The position numbers were made by a program, and so were the translations under genes. This document shows positions 24,537 to 33,160 of a stretch of DNA of 64,000 nucleotides, piece after piece. Source of the DNA: Spirosoma radiotolerans (GTDB lineage: Bacteria; Bacteroidota; Bacteroidia; Cytophagales; Spirosomataceae); contig NZ_CP010429.1 in the NCBI RefSeq assembly GCF_000974425.1, positions 3,968,001-4,032,000 of the forward strand. Reading direction: 5' to 3'. The notes under the pieces were generated by a model. That model was not told the origin of the DNA, did no database searches, and saw only the letters and a list, made by a program, of their open reading frames with translations. Positions within the stretch are counted from its first letter, which is position 1; each line of letters opens with the position of its first letter.

Positions 24537-26096
24537 CTACTCCATTACCATTTCGGTATGGGCAGGCGCTTCAATTTTCTTACCAATAAATAGTAAGAGC
24601 AACGGTACGCAAATCAGGAAGAAACCGCCAATCACCAGAAATGCATCAGCATAGGTCATGACTAAAGCCTGTTTCATCACGGCACCCTGCATGATGCCAT
24701 AGGCTTTACTGGTAGCCGCCATTAAGGCGTCGCCCTTGGACAGGAAAAGACTCGTGTACTGCCGGATACGATCGACCGATAATGGGTTATAGGTCGAGAC
24801 GTTGTCACCCAATCGCGATGCATGAAACATGGTGCGTGTTGAGATATACGTCGTCATGATGGCCGTACCGAACGTACCACCCAACTGACGAATCATACCC
24901 GTCAGGGCCGACCCTTGCGGAATTTCGATGTTCTTTAAATCGGCTAGGGTAACGGTCGTTAGCGGGATAAAAATCAAGCCCATACCGATCCCCCGAATGA
25001 TCAGCGGCCAGAAGAAATAATCCGGACCAGCGGCCAGACTAATGGCCGATAGATCGAAACAGAAGCCGAAGAACAGCAGGAAGCCAATGCCCGCGTACCA
25101 AACCGGCGAAATGTAGTTTTTGCTCATCAACCCGCCCACAACCGGCATCATCATCCCCGTGGCAATGGAGCCCGGCATGAGTAACAATCCTGTCTGGCTG
25201 GCGGTGAAGCCAAGAATGGTCTGACAGAAAACCGGAATGATAAACACCGATGCAAACAGACCGAAACCCAGAATGAAGTTAAACAATGTACCCACCGCAA
25301 ACCGGCGCTGACGCAACAAACGAAGGTCCAGAATAGGAAGCTTAACCGCCAGTTGCCGCCAGATAAAGCCAATCAATCCGACCCCAGCCGCAATCGACAT
25401 ACCGACAATAAAGCGGGAATCGAACCAGTCTTTTTCTTCGCCTTTTTCCAGAATGATCTGTAGACCACCGATACCCATAACGAGCAGGACCAGCGCCAGC
25501 CAATCCATCTTTCCCGCCAGCATTTTTTCCGCCGGTTCCTTAATGTAGGTGTACGTCAGGAAAGTAGCCAGAATACCGAATGGAATGTTGATATAAAACA
25601 CCCAGTTCCACGAGAGGTTGTCGGTGATGAACCCACCAAGCGTTGGGCCAATGGATGGGCCAATGATTACACCCAATCCAAAAATGGCGTTGGCGATCCC
25701 TAAATCCTCTTTCGGGAATGTCTGGATCAGAATGGACTGAGCGGTCGTTAGCAACCCTCCGCCACCAATTCCCTGAACCACCCTAAAGAAGACAAGCTCC
25801 CACACATTGGTGGATGTCCCACAGAATATCGATGCAATAGTGAACAGAATGATAGACGCAGCAAAGTAATTCCGGCGACCCAGTTTGGCCGTTAGCCAGC
25901 CCGACATCGTAATCATGACCGCACTCGCGGCTGCATACCCTGTCACTACCCAGCTGATATCGCCCAGCGATGCGCCGAGGTTCCCCATCATCTGGTTCAA
26001 CGTGACGTTGACAATGGATGAGTCGATGGTTTGCAGCAGGGCGGCCGTGGTGACCGTTATGACAACGATCCATTTATCAAAACCTAACTTTTTCAT
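24537..26096 (-). CDS. emrB: DHA2-family multidrug efflux permease (EmrB/QacA type)
   Basis: The start at ATG 26096 (519 residues, beginning MKKLGFDKWIVV) is preferred; an upstream in-frame start would translate the repeat element at 26103-26179. Fourteen transmembrane helices are expected: TIDSSIVNVTLNQM and GWLTAKLGRR in the first loop, VVQGIGGGG in motif C position, and a hydrophilic break after helix 6. It should export drugs by proton antiport with the HlyD and TolC partners encoded just upstream. It is last of a four-gene minus-strand operon MarR-TolC-HlyD-EmrB. Confidence 0.93.
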   Translation of the reverse strand: MKKLGFDKWIVVITVTTAALLQTIDSSIVNVTLNQMMGNLGASLGDISWVVTGYAAASAVMITMSGWLTAKLGRRNYFAASIILFTIASIFCGTSTNVWELVFFRVVQGIGGGGLLTTAQSILIQTFPKEDLGIANAIFGLGVIIGPSIGPTLGGFITDNLSWNWVFYINIPFGILATFLTYTYIKEPAEKMLAGKMDWLALVLLVMGIGGLQIILEKGEEKDWFDSRFIVGMSIAAGVGLIGFIWRQLAVKLPILDLRLLRQRRFAVGTLFNFILGFGLFASVFIIPVFCQTILGFTASQTGLLLMPGSIATGMMMPVVGGLMSKNYISPVWYAGIGFLLFFGFCFDLSAISLAAGPDYFFWPLIIRGIGMGLIFIPLTTVTLADLKNIEIPQGSALTGMIRQLGGTFGTAIMTTYISTRTMFHASRLGDNVSTYNPLSVDRIRQYTSLFLSKGDALMAATSKAYGIMQGAVMKQALVMTYADAFLVIGGFFLICVPLLLLFIGKKIEAPAHTEMVME

Positions 26097-26102
26097 TAGT
26101 TG

Positions 26103-26179
26103 ACGGTTTGTGGTTAACGGTTTGTGGTTTACAGCAGCCCCCCGTGTGACGGACCCACCGTAGACCACAAACCATAAAC
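26103..26179. repeat. Heptamer-periodic inverted repeat, GTTTGTG type, element 1
   Basis: The left arm is ACG-GTTTGTG-GTTAACG-GTTTGTG-GTTTACA (26103-26133) and the right arm is CGTAGAC-CACAAAC-CATAAAC (26159-26179), the reverse complement of the same 7-mer theme. The two arms can form an imperfect hairpin of about 21 bp. The loop contains TGACGGACC, also in the element at 33045. It separates the HlyD stop from the EmrB start. Confidence 0.75.
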
Positions 26180-26184
26180 CGGTA

Positions 26185-27294
26185 TTACTTCTGCAAATCC
26201 ACCGCTACTGTCGCGCTCATACCGGGGCGAAGTTTAGCATATAGTGGGCTGTTTTTATCGAGTTCGATCCGAACCGGAATCCGCTGCACTACTTTTACGT
26301 AGTTACCCGTTGCGTTGTCAGGTGGCAGGAGTGTGAATTTAGCCCCCGTTGCCCCGGCAAACGACCCAACATGGCCGACCAGTTTTTCGCCTTCAAACGC
26401 ATCCACGTCAACGTCGACCGTTTGGCCCTGCTGCATTTGTTTCAACTGCGTTTCTTTAAAGTTGGCCGTTACCCACAGGCTCGAATTGCCCACGATGGAG
26501 CACAACGCCTGTCCGGCCTGCACTAATTGACCGACCTGCACGGACCGCTTCGAAACAACACCCGAGATCGGCGCTTTTACAACCGTATAGGACAATTGAA
26601 GTTTGGCCAAATCCAGATCTGACTGACGTTGCTTGATAGCCGCCTGGGCTACCGAAATCTGTCCTTCCGTTGCCCGACGCTGCGAATTGGTAACCCCCGT
26701 TTGCGTACCGGCAGCCGCTACCTGCGCCTGAGCAGTTTGCAGCTGGGCCTGAGCAGCCTGCACTTGCGCCTGGGCCGCATCGCGTTCGGCCTGTACGGCG
26801 TCGAACTGCTGTTGGGGCACTGTTTTTTCGGCCAGTAACCGGCTATAACGGTCAAAATCCTGATTGGCTTTGCGGGCGCGAGCCTGAGCCGCCGTTACAT
26901 TGGCCTGCGCCGTAGCCACCTGATTCCGGGCCGTCAGTACGCTTGCCTGAGAACTTTGTATCGTGGCCGAGGCTACGTTGACCTGCGAGCGCGAAACACC
27001 GGCAGCTGCCATAGCACTTTGCAGGGCCGCTTCGGCCTGAGCTACCCGAATTTTATAATCGGCATCGTCCAGCACAATCAGGGTGTCTCCTTCTTTAACA
27101 AACTGGTTGTCTTTAAAACGAATGGCTTTTACATACCCACCCGCTTTTGGAATAACCGGGTTCACATCGCCGTCAATCTGCGCATCATCGGTTGTTTCGT
27201 GACGTTGCAGGTAGCGAAACTCGCTGTACCCGAAAAAGAGAGCAATGGCCAGGACAACGACGCCCCCCACGCGGAATAAAGTTTTTTTGTTCAT
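26185..27294 (-). CDS. emrA: HlyD/EmrA-family membrane fusion protein
   Basis: The 369-residue periplasmic adaptor has one N-terminal membrane helix (about 7-24), a split biotinyl-lipoyl domain (DAQIDGDVNPVIPKAGGYV with VVKAPISGVVSKRSV) and between them a long alpha-helical hairpin (about 85-225) rich in AQAQ repeats. The C-terminal beta domain includes GQTVDVDVDAF and ends with RPGMSATVAVD. It bridges the EmrB permease and the TolC channel. It lies 34 bases after tolC in the same operon. Confidence 0.95.
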   Translation of the reverse strand: MNKKTLFRVGGVVVLAIALFFGYSEFRYLQRHETTDDAQIDGDVNPVIPKAGGYVKAIRFKDNQFVKEGDTLIVLDDADYKIRVAQAEAALQSAMAAAGVSRSQVNVASATIQSSQASVLTARNQVATAQANVTAAQARARKANQDFDRYSRLLAEKTVPQQQFDAVQAERDAAQAQVQAAQAQLQTAQAQVAAAGTQTGVTNSQRRATEGQISVAQAAIKQRQSDLDLAKLQLSYTVVKAPISGVVSKRSVQVGQLVQAGQALCSIVGNSSLWVTANFKETQLKQMQQGQTVDVDVDAFEGEKLVGHVGSFAGATGAKFTLLPPDNATGNYVKVVQRIPVRIELDKNSPLYAKLRPGMSATVAVDLQK

Positions 27295-27328
27295 GATTAT
27301 TATTTCGTTCGTCAGAACGTGAGATTAA

Positions 27329-28657
27329 TTAAAGATTGTGGCCAGTGGCTTTCAACAGGCGTTGATACGCTAGCTGAGCATCCACAGTCGCATTGATTAC
27401 ATTAAGTTGTGCCTGAAGCAGAAAGCTATCAGCCTCCAGCAAGTCCGTAGAACCAACCAGTCCATTACGGAAGCGGGATTCGGTCAGGCGGTAATTTTCC
27501 TGCGCCTGCCCAACCGCCGTGCGGATTACGTTTTGCTGCTCCAGGGCAAGTTGGTAGTTGTTATAAGCCGTTACAACCTCCGACCGAATCTGATCGGTTT
27601 GTTGCTGGCCTTGCAGGGAAGCCTGGTCAATGGCTGTTTTAGCTGTATTCAGTTTGCCTTTCATGTTATAAAGCGAACCGATGTTATAACTCAAGCCGGC
27701 ACCTACGTTCCAGGCACTGATGAACGAACTCCCTTCAGGGATAAGCCGGGCCGTTGGGTTGATGTAGTTATACCCCGCCGACACACCTAGATGCGGATAC
27801 ATACTGCTTTTGGTATTGCGCAGCATAGCCTCCGCCGATTGTACCCGTAGGGCATTCGCCTGCACCTCCGGACGGCTTTGTAAGGCTTGTCCTAAGAAAT
27901 TGCTCAAGGGTTCGGCCGTAACGACCGGGTTAGCCAGGGTTGTATCGACAGTTATAACCTGATCGTCGGGTAAGCCAATGAGCAGATTGAAATTATAGAG
28001 TGCCGTTTGCCGGGCTTTCTCGACTTGCAGGCGGCTGAGTTGCAGGTTGTTTCGCTGTAATTGAATTTTCAATACTTCATTGGCCGTAACAACCCCTTCT
28101 TTCTGCAAATTCTGCGCTTCTCGCTCCCGCTCGTCGAATTGCCGGATATTCTGGTCAATCACGCTGGTCGACCGAATCAGCTTCACGATATTGTAATAAG
28201 CATCGGTAACAGTGTAGACCAGTTCAGACCGGTTGCGCTGGGCATCCAGCTGACTGGCTTTTGCCAGCAGATTGGCCGACAGTTCCGCTGATTTCTCCGC
28301 GAACCCGCCAAATACTTCCTTGGTGATGGTCGCGCCCCCGATGGTGGCATTGAACGCCCCCGCCGGAATAGACGCCAGCGCCTTGCCATCACTCCCCTGC
28401 CCGAATGCGAAAGGCCCGGTCAGGCTATAGCGCGAGTACGCCAGTGATGCATTTGCCTGTGGCAAACTACGATCTTTCGCTTCCTGGGCGCGGGCTTCAG
28501 CCGCCAGCGTGCGCGAATCGGCCAGTTTAATACTCTTGTTGTTTTGTAAGGCCCGTTGAACAGCCTGATCCAGCGGCATAACAGATGGTGTTGGCTGGGC
28601 GGTTGTCCAGCCCAGGCTCAGCAACCATAAGCCAGCCCCGATTACGTACTTTTTCAT
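27329..28657 (-). CDS. TolC-family outer membrane efflux protein
   Basis: The 442-residue protein has a signal peptide (MKKYVIGAGLWLLSLGWTTAQ) and two OEP repeats of long amphipathic helices typical of TolC (about 30-215 and 240-435; SYSRYSLTGPF, ESRFRNGLVGSTDLLEAD). It forms the outer membrane channel of the tripartite pump encoded with EmrA and EmrB here. One base separates its start from the MarR stop, so the two are translated together. Confidence 0.95.
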   Translation of the reverse strand: MKKYVIGAGLWLLSLGWTTAQPTPSVMPLDQAVQRALQNNKSIKLADSRTLAAEARAQEAKDRSLPQANASLAYSRYSLTGPFAFGQGSDGKALASIPAGAFNATIGGATITKEVFGGFAEKSAELSANLLAKASQLDAQRNRSELVYTVTDAYYNIVKLIRSTSVIDQNIRQFDEREREAQNLQKEGVVTANEVLKIQLQRNNLQLSRLQVEKARQTALYNFNLLIGLPDDQVITVDTTLANPVVTAEPLSNFLGQALQSRPEVQANALRVQSAEAMLRNTKSSMYPHLGVSAGYNYINPTARLIPEGSSFISAWNVGAGLSYNIGSLYNMKGKLNTAKTAIDQASLQGQQQTDQIRSEVVTAYNNYQLALEQQNVIRTAVGQAQENYRLTESRFRNGLVGSTDLLEADSFLLQAQLNVINATVDAQLAYQRLLKATGHNL

Positions 28658-28658
28658 T

Positions 28659-29090
28659 TTACCGATTTCTAATTTTTTCTAGCAGTGTGTTCATTGTGCG
28701 TACTTCCTCGTTGGTCAGATGACTCACGATCGACTCAAAATTCTTAAACTCGACGGCTACTGCTTCTACAAATTGGTAGGAGTCTTCGGTCAGCCGCAAA
28801 TTGACCCGCCGACGATTTTGTGGATCGATTTCACGAACAATTAAATTTTTCGCGACCAGCCGATCTGTAAGCCGGGTCATATCGGAGTTCACATCCGTCA
28901 TTTTTTCTTTCAACTCACCCGCGGTCAAACTGTTAGGGTAAACCTCTGAAAGACGGCGTAAGGTGATGTACTGTTGAACCGACAAATCGAACGGGGCTAG
29001 CTTTTGTCCAAAATAGTTGAATATAAAGCCATCCGTCTGATGGATGTTTTTGATAAGCCGGTGGTATTCATTGATCAGTTGGGTTTCCAT
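28659..29090 (-). CDS. MarR-family regulator of the efflux operon
   Basis: The 143-residue protein has the MarR winged-helix fold: SVQQYITLRRLSEVYPNSLTAGELKEKM contains the helix-turn-helix approach, DMTRLTDRLVAKNLI the recognition helix and REIDPQNRRRVNLRLTE the wing with its conserved Asp-x-x-x-Arg-Arg. It heads the operon it presumably represses, and a paired palindromic site lies 37-61 bases before its ATG. Ligands are unknown, but MarR repressors of pumps usually respond to phenolic or lipophilic compounds. Confidence 0.93.
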   Translation of the reverse strand: METQLINEYHRLIKNIHQTDGFIFNYFGQKLAPFDLSVQQYITLRRLSEVYPNSLTAGELKEKMTDVNSDMTRLTDRLVAKNLIVREIDPQNRRRVNLRLTEDSYQFVEAVAVEFKNFESIVSHLTNEEVRTMNTLLEKIRNR

Positions 29091-29123
29091 GTCTGTTAGG
29101 GCGTGTCAAAGGTATAACCAATA

Positions 29124-29151
29124 TTCGTTTAAACAAATTTCGTTTAAACAA
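29124..29151. promoter_or_regulatory. Probable MarR operator: two direct copies of TTCGTTTAAACAA
   Basis: TTCGTTTAAACAA occurs at 29124-29136 and again at 29139-29151, 15 bases apart. Each copy contains the 8-bp palindrome GTTTAAAC. The position directly upstream of the MarR gene and the dimer-like symmetry suggest an autoregulatory operator. Confidence 0.6.
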
Positions 29152-29353
29152 TAAAAAATGCTTACGATCAGCGCCTTACAAGCCTATTATCATTCTTCAC
29201 CTTTTTTTAATGCAATAAATTCTGCACATTAAAATAATACAATCGGCTTTTTTGCTCGAAGAGCTAGTCTAACCCTGTGTGAATGTCACTTTTGGCTCCA
29301 ATTTTTAATGGTATTTTAACCGCATTTAGCCTTATAGAATCAGTTCAGCCAGC

Positions 29354-29404
29354 GGAAAACAGTAAACGCCCTGACGTAACCCGTCAGGGCGTTTACTGTT
29401 TTCC
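29354..29404. terminator. Perfect 23-bp hairpin between the dioxygenase gene and the MarR promoter
   Basis: 29354-29376 pairs without mismatch with 29382-29404 around a 5-nt loop (TAACC). The stem core is GTAAACGCCCTGACG. It follows the stop of the minus-strand dioxygenase gene by about 36 bases and should end that transcript before the efflux operon. Confidence 0.7.
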
Positions 29405-29439
29405 GACCCACTTCCAGCGGTTTGGGCCATCAGCCCAAC

Positions 29440-30321
29440 TCAGGCATTCGTAATTTTTACGGAAGTCATTGTCAGCGATCCGGCCACGGCTTTATCGTTA
29501 AAGAACGAAATCGAATCATGCTTACCCTGAAGCCCTAGTGTATATAACAGAGGCAAATAATGCTCTGGCGTTGGAATGGCCAGACGCGCTTCCGGCCCCA
29601 GCCGGTCATAAGCAATCAGGGAGGTGTGGTCGCCATTCAGGATTAGTCTCTTGAACGTATCGTTCATGTAAAGGGCCCAGTCGTGGCCGAAGGCAGCATT
29701 GAAATCGCGGGACGGTGGCAAAGCAATCATCCGAAGATTATGCACCATATTTCCACTGCCTAAAATCAAAACGCCTTTCCGGCGTAGCGACGCCAGCTCT
29801 TTGGCCAGATCATAGTGGTACTGCCCGCCCTTAGAATAATCAATGCTCAACTGCAACACAGGAATGTTGGCTTTCGGGTACATCTGGCGGACAACGCTCC
29901 AGGTACCATGATCGAGGCCCCAGTCGTGATCCAACCCAACGACGGTTGAATGAACCAGGCCAGCCGTTTCTTTGGCTAGTTCAGGGCTTCCCTTTGCGGG
30001 GTACTGGACATCGAACAGCGCTTGTGGAAATCCACCGAAATCGTGAATCGTTTTCGGCGATTCCATCGCTGTAATATAAGTGCCCCGGCTTAGCCAGTGG
30101 GCCGAAATAACCAGCACTGCTTTCGGAATGGGGATTTCACCCGCCAGTTTTTTCCAGTATTGACTGAATTCATTCGTTTCAATTCCATTCATGGGCGATC
30201 CATGACCCACAAATAGAACGGGCATTTCGGGTCCCTGTTTAGGCAATGAATCAGTGAATTTATTAAAGCCTGCTATCAGTGGCGTTCCGATCATGGTGGT
30301 CAAAAAGTCTTTACGGTTCAT
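29440..30321 (-). CDS. 4,5-DOPA extradiol dioxygenase-like protein (LigB superfamily) with a leader
   Basis: The 293-residue protein matches YgiD/DODA: FVGHGSPMNGIE, VISAHW, HDFGGFPQALFDVQYPAKG, LDHGTWSVV and GSGNMVHNLRM contain the metal-binding His residues of the LigB fold. It should open catechol-type rings such as L-DOPA using a metal ion. Residues 1-20 (MNRKDFLTTMIGTPLIAGF) look like a Tat-type or membrane leader absent from E. coli YgiD, so it may be exported; the preceding phospholipase gene has a similar RRDF start. The two lie 85 bases apart on the same strand. Confidence 0.88.
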   Translation of the reverse strand: MNRKDFLTTMIGTPLIAGFNKFTDSLPKQGPEMPVLFVGHGSPMNGIETNEFSQYWKKLAGEIPIPKAVLVISAHWLSRGTYITAMESPKTIHDFGGFPQALFDVQYPAKGSPELAKETAGLVHSTVVGLDHDWGLDHGTWSVVRQMYPKANIPVLQLSIDYSKGGQYHYDLAKELASLRRKGVLILGSGNMVHNLRMIALPPSRDFNAAFGHDWALYMNDTFKRLILNGDHTSLIAYDRLGPEARLAIPTPEHYLPLLYTLGLQGKHDSISFFNDKAVAGSLTMTSVKITNA

Positions 30322-30406
30322 GGTGTACTGTATTGACGTTTAAATGAGATCGGCAGTTGATAGGTTCCTATTGCTTTAGGGTCAGTGGTGCAATGGCTTT
30401 TTTACC

Positions 30407-32917
30407 CTACGTCTTGCGAATTCGACCCATGTACGGATCCGAGTATCCTGCTTTACCGGTTTCTACCCGACCAGCGTATCGTTGTTCGAACGTGTCGAAG
30501 CCAGCAACTTTCACGCTGAAGTCATACCAGTTGTGGCTATTTTTCAGATTAAGGAGTACCGTCTGCTGTTCGCCAGCCATACCGGCCTTTTCAAGCGTTA
30601 CTGACTGCTTTTTTGTCTGGTAGGCATTGTCCAGCAGTTGTATTGTGTATGACCGCACCGGATCTGTATTTTTCAACTTGACAACTACATTACCCGTTAG
30701 CTTCTTTCTAACATCCCGCTCGTAATCGCATACTACCTGAATCAACGGATTGGCCGGATCGCTGCTAAACGCCCGATAAAAGCCATTTGGCCCTTGTATA
30801 TGCAGTTGAACAGGCTGATCAATAGGCCACGAATCCCGCAACTTGTCACCAGCCGATACGGTATACGAACGCAATGCGACCCCGCCATTTTGGCGTTGAT
30901 GAACCTGAAAAGGCGCGCCGAGTGCCTGCTTGCCAAACACGTCTGTTTTCGCCGACAAGGTCAAAACAAACTGCTTATCGACCACCTGGCCATCTACGTA
31001 CAGTTCATACGGCAACGCGCACGATGGCCGAATGCCTTCTTCCTGACGCGGCAAATACGGTGAAGCAGTTGGATGGGTGGCACACTGCTGAATGTCCTGT
31101 TCAGAAAGGCGTTTATAGTTGGTTGGAACGTCTTTAAACTGGGCTTTGTGAATTCCCTTGATGAAGGCATCTTTTGCCAATGATTTCGGCAATTTGATTG
31201 CCTCGCCGTTATAGGGCCTGAACACCGACGAGAGGTCGCCACAGACCGTACGTCGCCAGGTACTGATGTTCGGCTCGCGAATCTCTTTGCCTATTTTGTG
31301 GCTCAGGACGTTTTCCAAAAACTGGAGCGTTGAGGTATGGTCGAACACTTCTGAGTTCACATAACCACCTCGGCTCCAGGGCGAGACAACCACCAGAGGC
31401 ACGCGAAACCCTAAACCAACCGGGCCAGTCCGGCCTGGTTTTTTCCGCTTGCTTTCCTGCTCCTGTGTCACAAATTCAGAACGGGTATCGATGTGTTTAC
31501 TCGTCAGGCCCGTTTCGGGATGGTCTGGATGTGCGGGTAAGAAAGGAGGTACATGGTCAAAGTAGCCGTCGTTTTCGTCATAGGCCAGAATGAAAATTGT
31601 CTTTTTCCAAACCTCGGGATTCTGGGTCAATATGTCGAGCATCTCCGAAATATACCAGGCGCCATACCAGGGTGCCGAAGGGTGATCGGAGAAGTTTTCA
31701 GGCGCGACAACCCAGGATACAGTCGGTAGGGTTTTGTTCGCCACATCTTCCCGAAACTGGTGAAGCACATCGCCTTTCGGAACCGTTAGCTGCCGCTTGG
31801 TCTCCCCATCGTCGTAGGTCAGCGTTGTTAATTCATGGTAATGGGCATCACGGGCATTAGTCGTGAATGCTTTTTGATGAAGATTCTTTTCCCGTTCAGG
31901 CAGTTGACTGAATTTTCCCGGCGTATAAGTCACCAGATCAGACTGGACCATTTTCTGCCACTGCTGTTGGTGAGCCAGTTCACGCTTAACGGTTGCGTAC
32001 TCCTTATCGCTCTCGCTGAGGCTTTTCAATTTGGTTTCCAGAGTCTGTATTCGTTCAGGAATCGCTTTCTCCTCCTGCTGAATATGCCGGTAATAGGCTG
32101 GATGATACCGAACCTGGTACTGGGAAAACCATTCGATGGGATTGTCGGTGAAGTTGCTTAACCAACCATCGGCCTCCCCCGCCAGCCCCGTTGGCAAACT
32201 AATTTCGTTCTGATAGATTTTCCAGGAAATACCGTTTTCTTCCAGACGCTCCGGAAATGTTGTCCAGCTAACTTCCGAACCGTAATCCACGTTTTCGTTG
32301 CGCACATTGGCGATGGCCTTCGGATCGCGCGGATCGCGGAGCGTGCCCGTCCAGAAAAACAGCCGATTGGGTGTCGTGCCCGTCAGCGATGAGCAGAAAT
32401 TCTGGTCGCAAACCGTAAACGCATCCGCCAGAGCGTAATAAAAGGGCAAATCTTCGCGGTTGTAATAGCCCAGCGTAAGGGGCATTTGTGCGTACTCCTT
32501 ATTGCCCGACTTTTTGGCATCCAGCCATTTATCGTGTTTACCCCCGTTCAGAGCGTCGACCTGGTTCTCCCAGGAATGCGGCAGCGAACTCATCCAGGTC
32601 GCTTTCGTGTCGTGCATGTTCAGGCGAAAAGGAGCGTAAGTTTCGCCAACTGCGTTGGTCTGAAGCCAGACTTTGTGTTTGTTCGGCAAGTCGATCGCTC
32701 TGGGGTCATTGAACCCACGCACGCCCTGCAATGTCCCATACGTATGATCGAAGGAGCGATTCTCCTGCATCAGAATGACAACGTGCTCGGCATCCAGATA
32801 ACTCGTACCAGGCTGAGGATCGATAGAAAATGCTTTTTGAATCGACTCGGGTAAAATACCCGAGAGGCTTGTTGACAACAACGCAGCTTTTTTGATAAAG
32901 TCTCTTCTGGAATCCAT
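30407..32917 (-). CDS. Phosphocholine-specific phospholipase C
   Basis: The 836-residue protein belongs to the non-haemolytic or haemolytic phospholipase C family of acid-phosphatase-type phosphoesterases. It opens with a Tat signal (SRRDFIKKAALL), then the metal-binding ILMQENRSFDHTYG motif, the DENDGYFDHVPP block with catalytic Asp/His residues and LGFRVPLVVVSPWSRGG. Two C-terminal beta domains (from about residue 640) follow, as in PlcH/PlcN. It would release phosphocholine from phosphatidylcholine outside the cytoplasm. The length is slightly above the usual 690-730. Confidence 0.93.
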   Translation of the reverse strand: MDSRRDFIKKAALLSTSLSGILPESIQKAFSIDPQPGTSYLDAEHVVILMQENRSFDHTYGTLQGVRGFNDPRAIDLPNKHKVWLQTNAVGETYAPFRLNMHDTKATWMSSLPHSWENQVDALNGGKHDKWLDAKKSGNKEYAQMPLTLGYYNREDLPFYYALADAFTVCDQNFCSSLTGTTPNRLFFWTGTLRDPRDPKAIANVRNENVDYGSEVSWTTFPERLEENGISWKIYQNEISLPTGLAGEADGWLSNFTDNPIEWFSQYQVRYHPAYYRHIQQEEKAIPERIQTLETKLKSLSESDKEYATVKRELAHQQQWQKMVQSDLVTYTPGKFSQLPEREKNLHQKAFTTNARDAHYHELTTLTYDDGETKRQLTVPKGDVLHQFREDVANKTLPTVSWVVAPENFSDHPSAPWYGAWYISEMLDILTQNPEVWKKTIFILAYDENDGYFDHVPPFLPAHPDHPETGLTSKHIDTRSEFVTQEQESKRKKPGRTGPVGLGFRVPLVVVSPWSRGGYVNSEVFDHTSTLQFLENVLSHKIGKEIREPNISTWRRTVCGDLSSVFRPYNGEAIKLPKSLAKDAFIKGIHKAQFKDVPTNYKRLSEQDIQQCATHPTASPYLPRQEEGIRPSCALPYELYVDGQVVDKQFVLTLSAKTDVFGKQALGAPFQVHQRQNGGVALRSYTVSAGDKLRDSWPIDQPVQLHIQGPNGFYRAFSSDPANPLIQVVCDYERDVRKKLTGNVVVKLKNTDPVRSYTIQLLDNAYQTKKQSVTLEKAGMAGEQQTVLLNLKNSHNWYDFSVKVAGFDTFEQRYAGRVETGKAGYSDPYMGRIRKT

Positions 32918-33044
32918 AGGCGTACTGATTGACCCTAAAAAGGCCGTTGGGATGGGTCACCAAAAATAGGGCAGATCGAATCAAAAAACCTTTCTCTCAA
33001 ATTATTAAATCATTTTGTTTCACTTGACGCTTTACATACTGTCA

Positions 33045-33158
33045 GTTCATGGTTTACGGTTTGTGGTTCGTGGTTTACGGCGGACCGGCGAAAGCAGCTG
33101 AAGCATCAGCCAACCGTAGTGACGGACCGCCGTAAACCATGAACCATAAACCCCAAAC
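33045..33158. repeat. Heptamer-periodic inverted repeat, GTTTGTG type, element 2
   Basis: Five consecutive 7-mers (GTTCATG, GTTTACG, GTTTGTG, GTTCGTG, GTTTACG) fill 33045-33079, and four complementary ones (CGTAAAC, CATGAAC, CATAAAC, CCCAAAC) fill 33131-33158. The arms can fold into a hairpin of nearly 40 bp with an inner GGCGG/CCGCC clamp. The right side shares TGACGGACC with element 1. It ends two bases before the EamA ATG. Confidence 0.8.
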
Positions 33159-33160
33159 CC

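Noticed and set aside
26103-33158. Spaced heptamer repeats as a possible CRISPR array
   Set aside because: The units are 7 bp, degenerate, contiguous and inverted; there are no 25-40 bp direct repeats with unique spacers and no cas genes.
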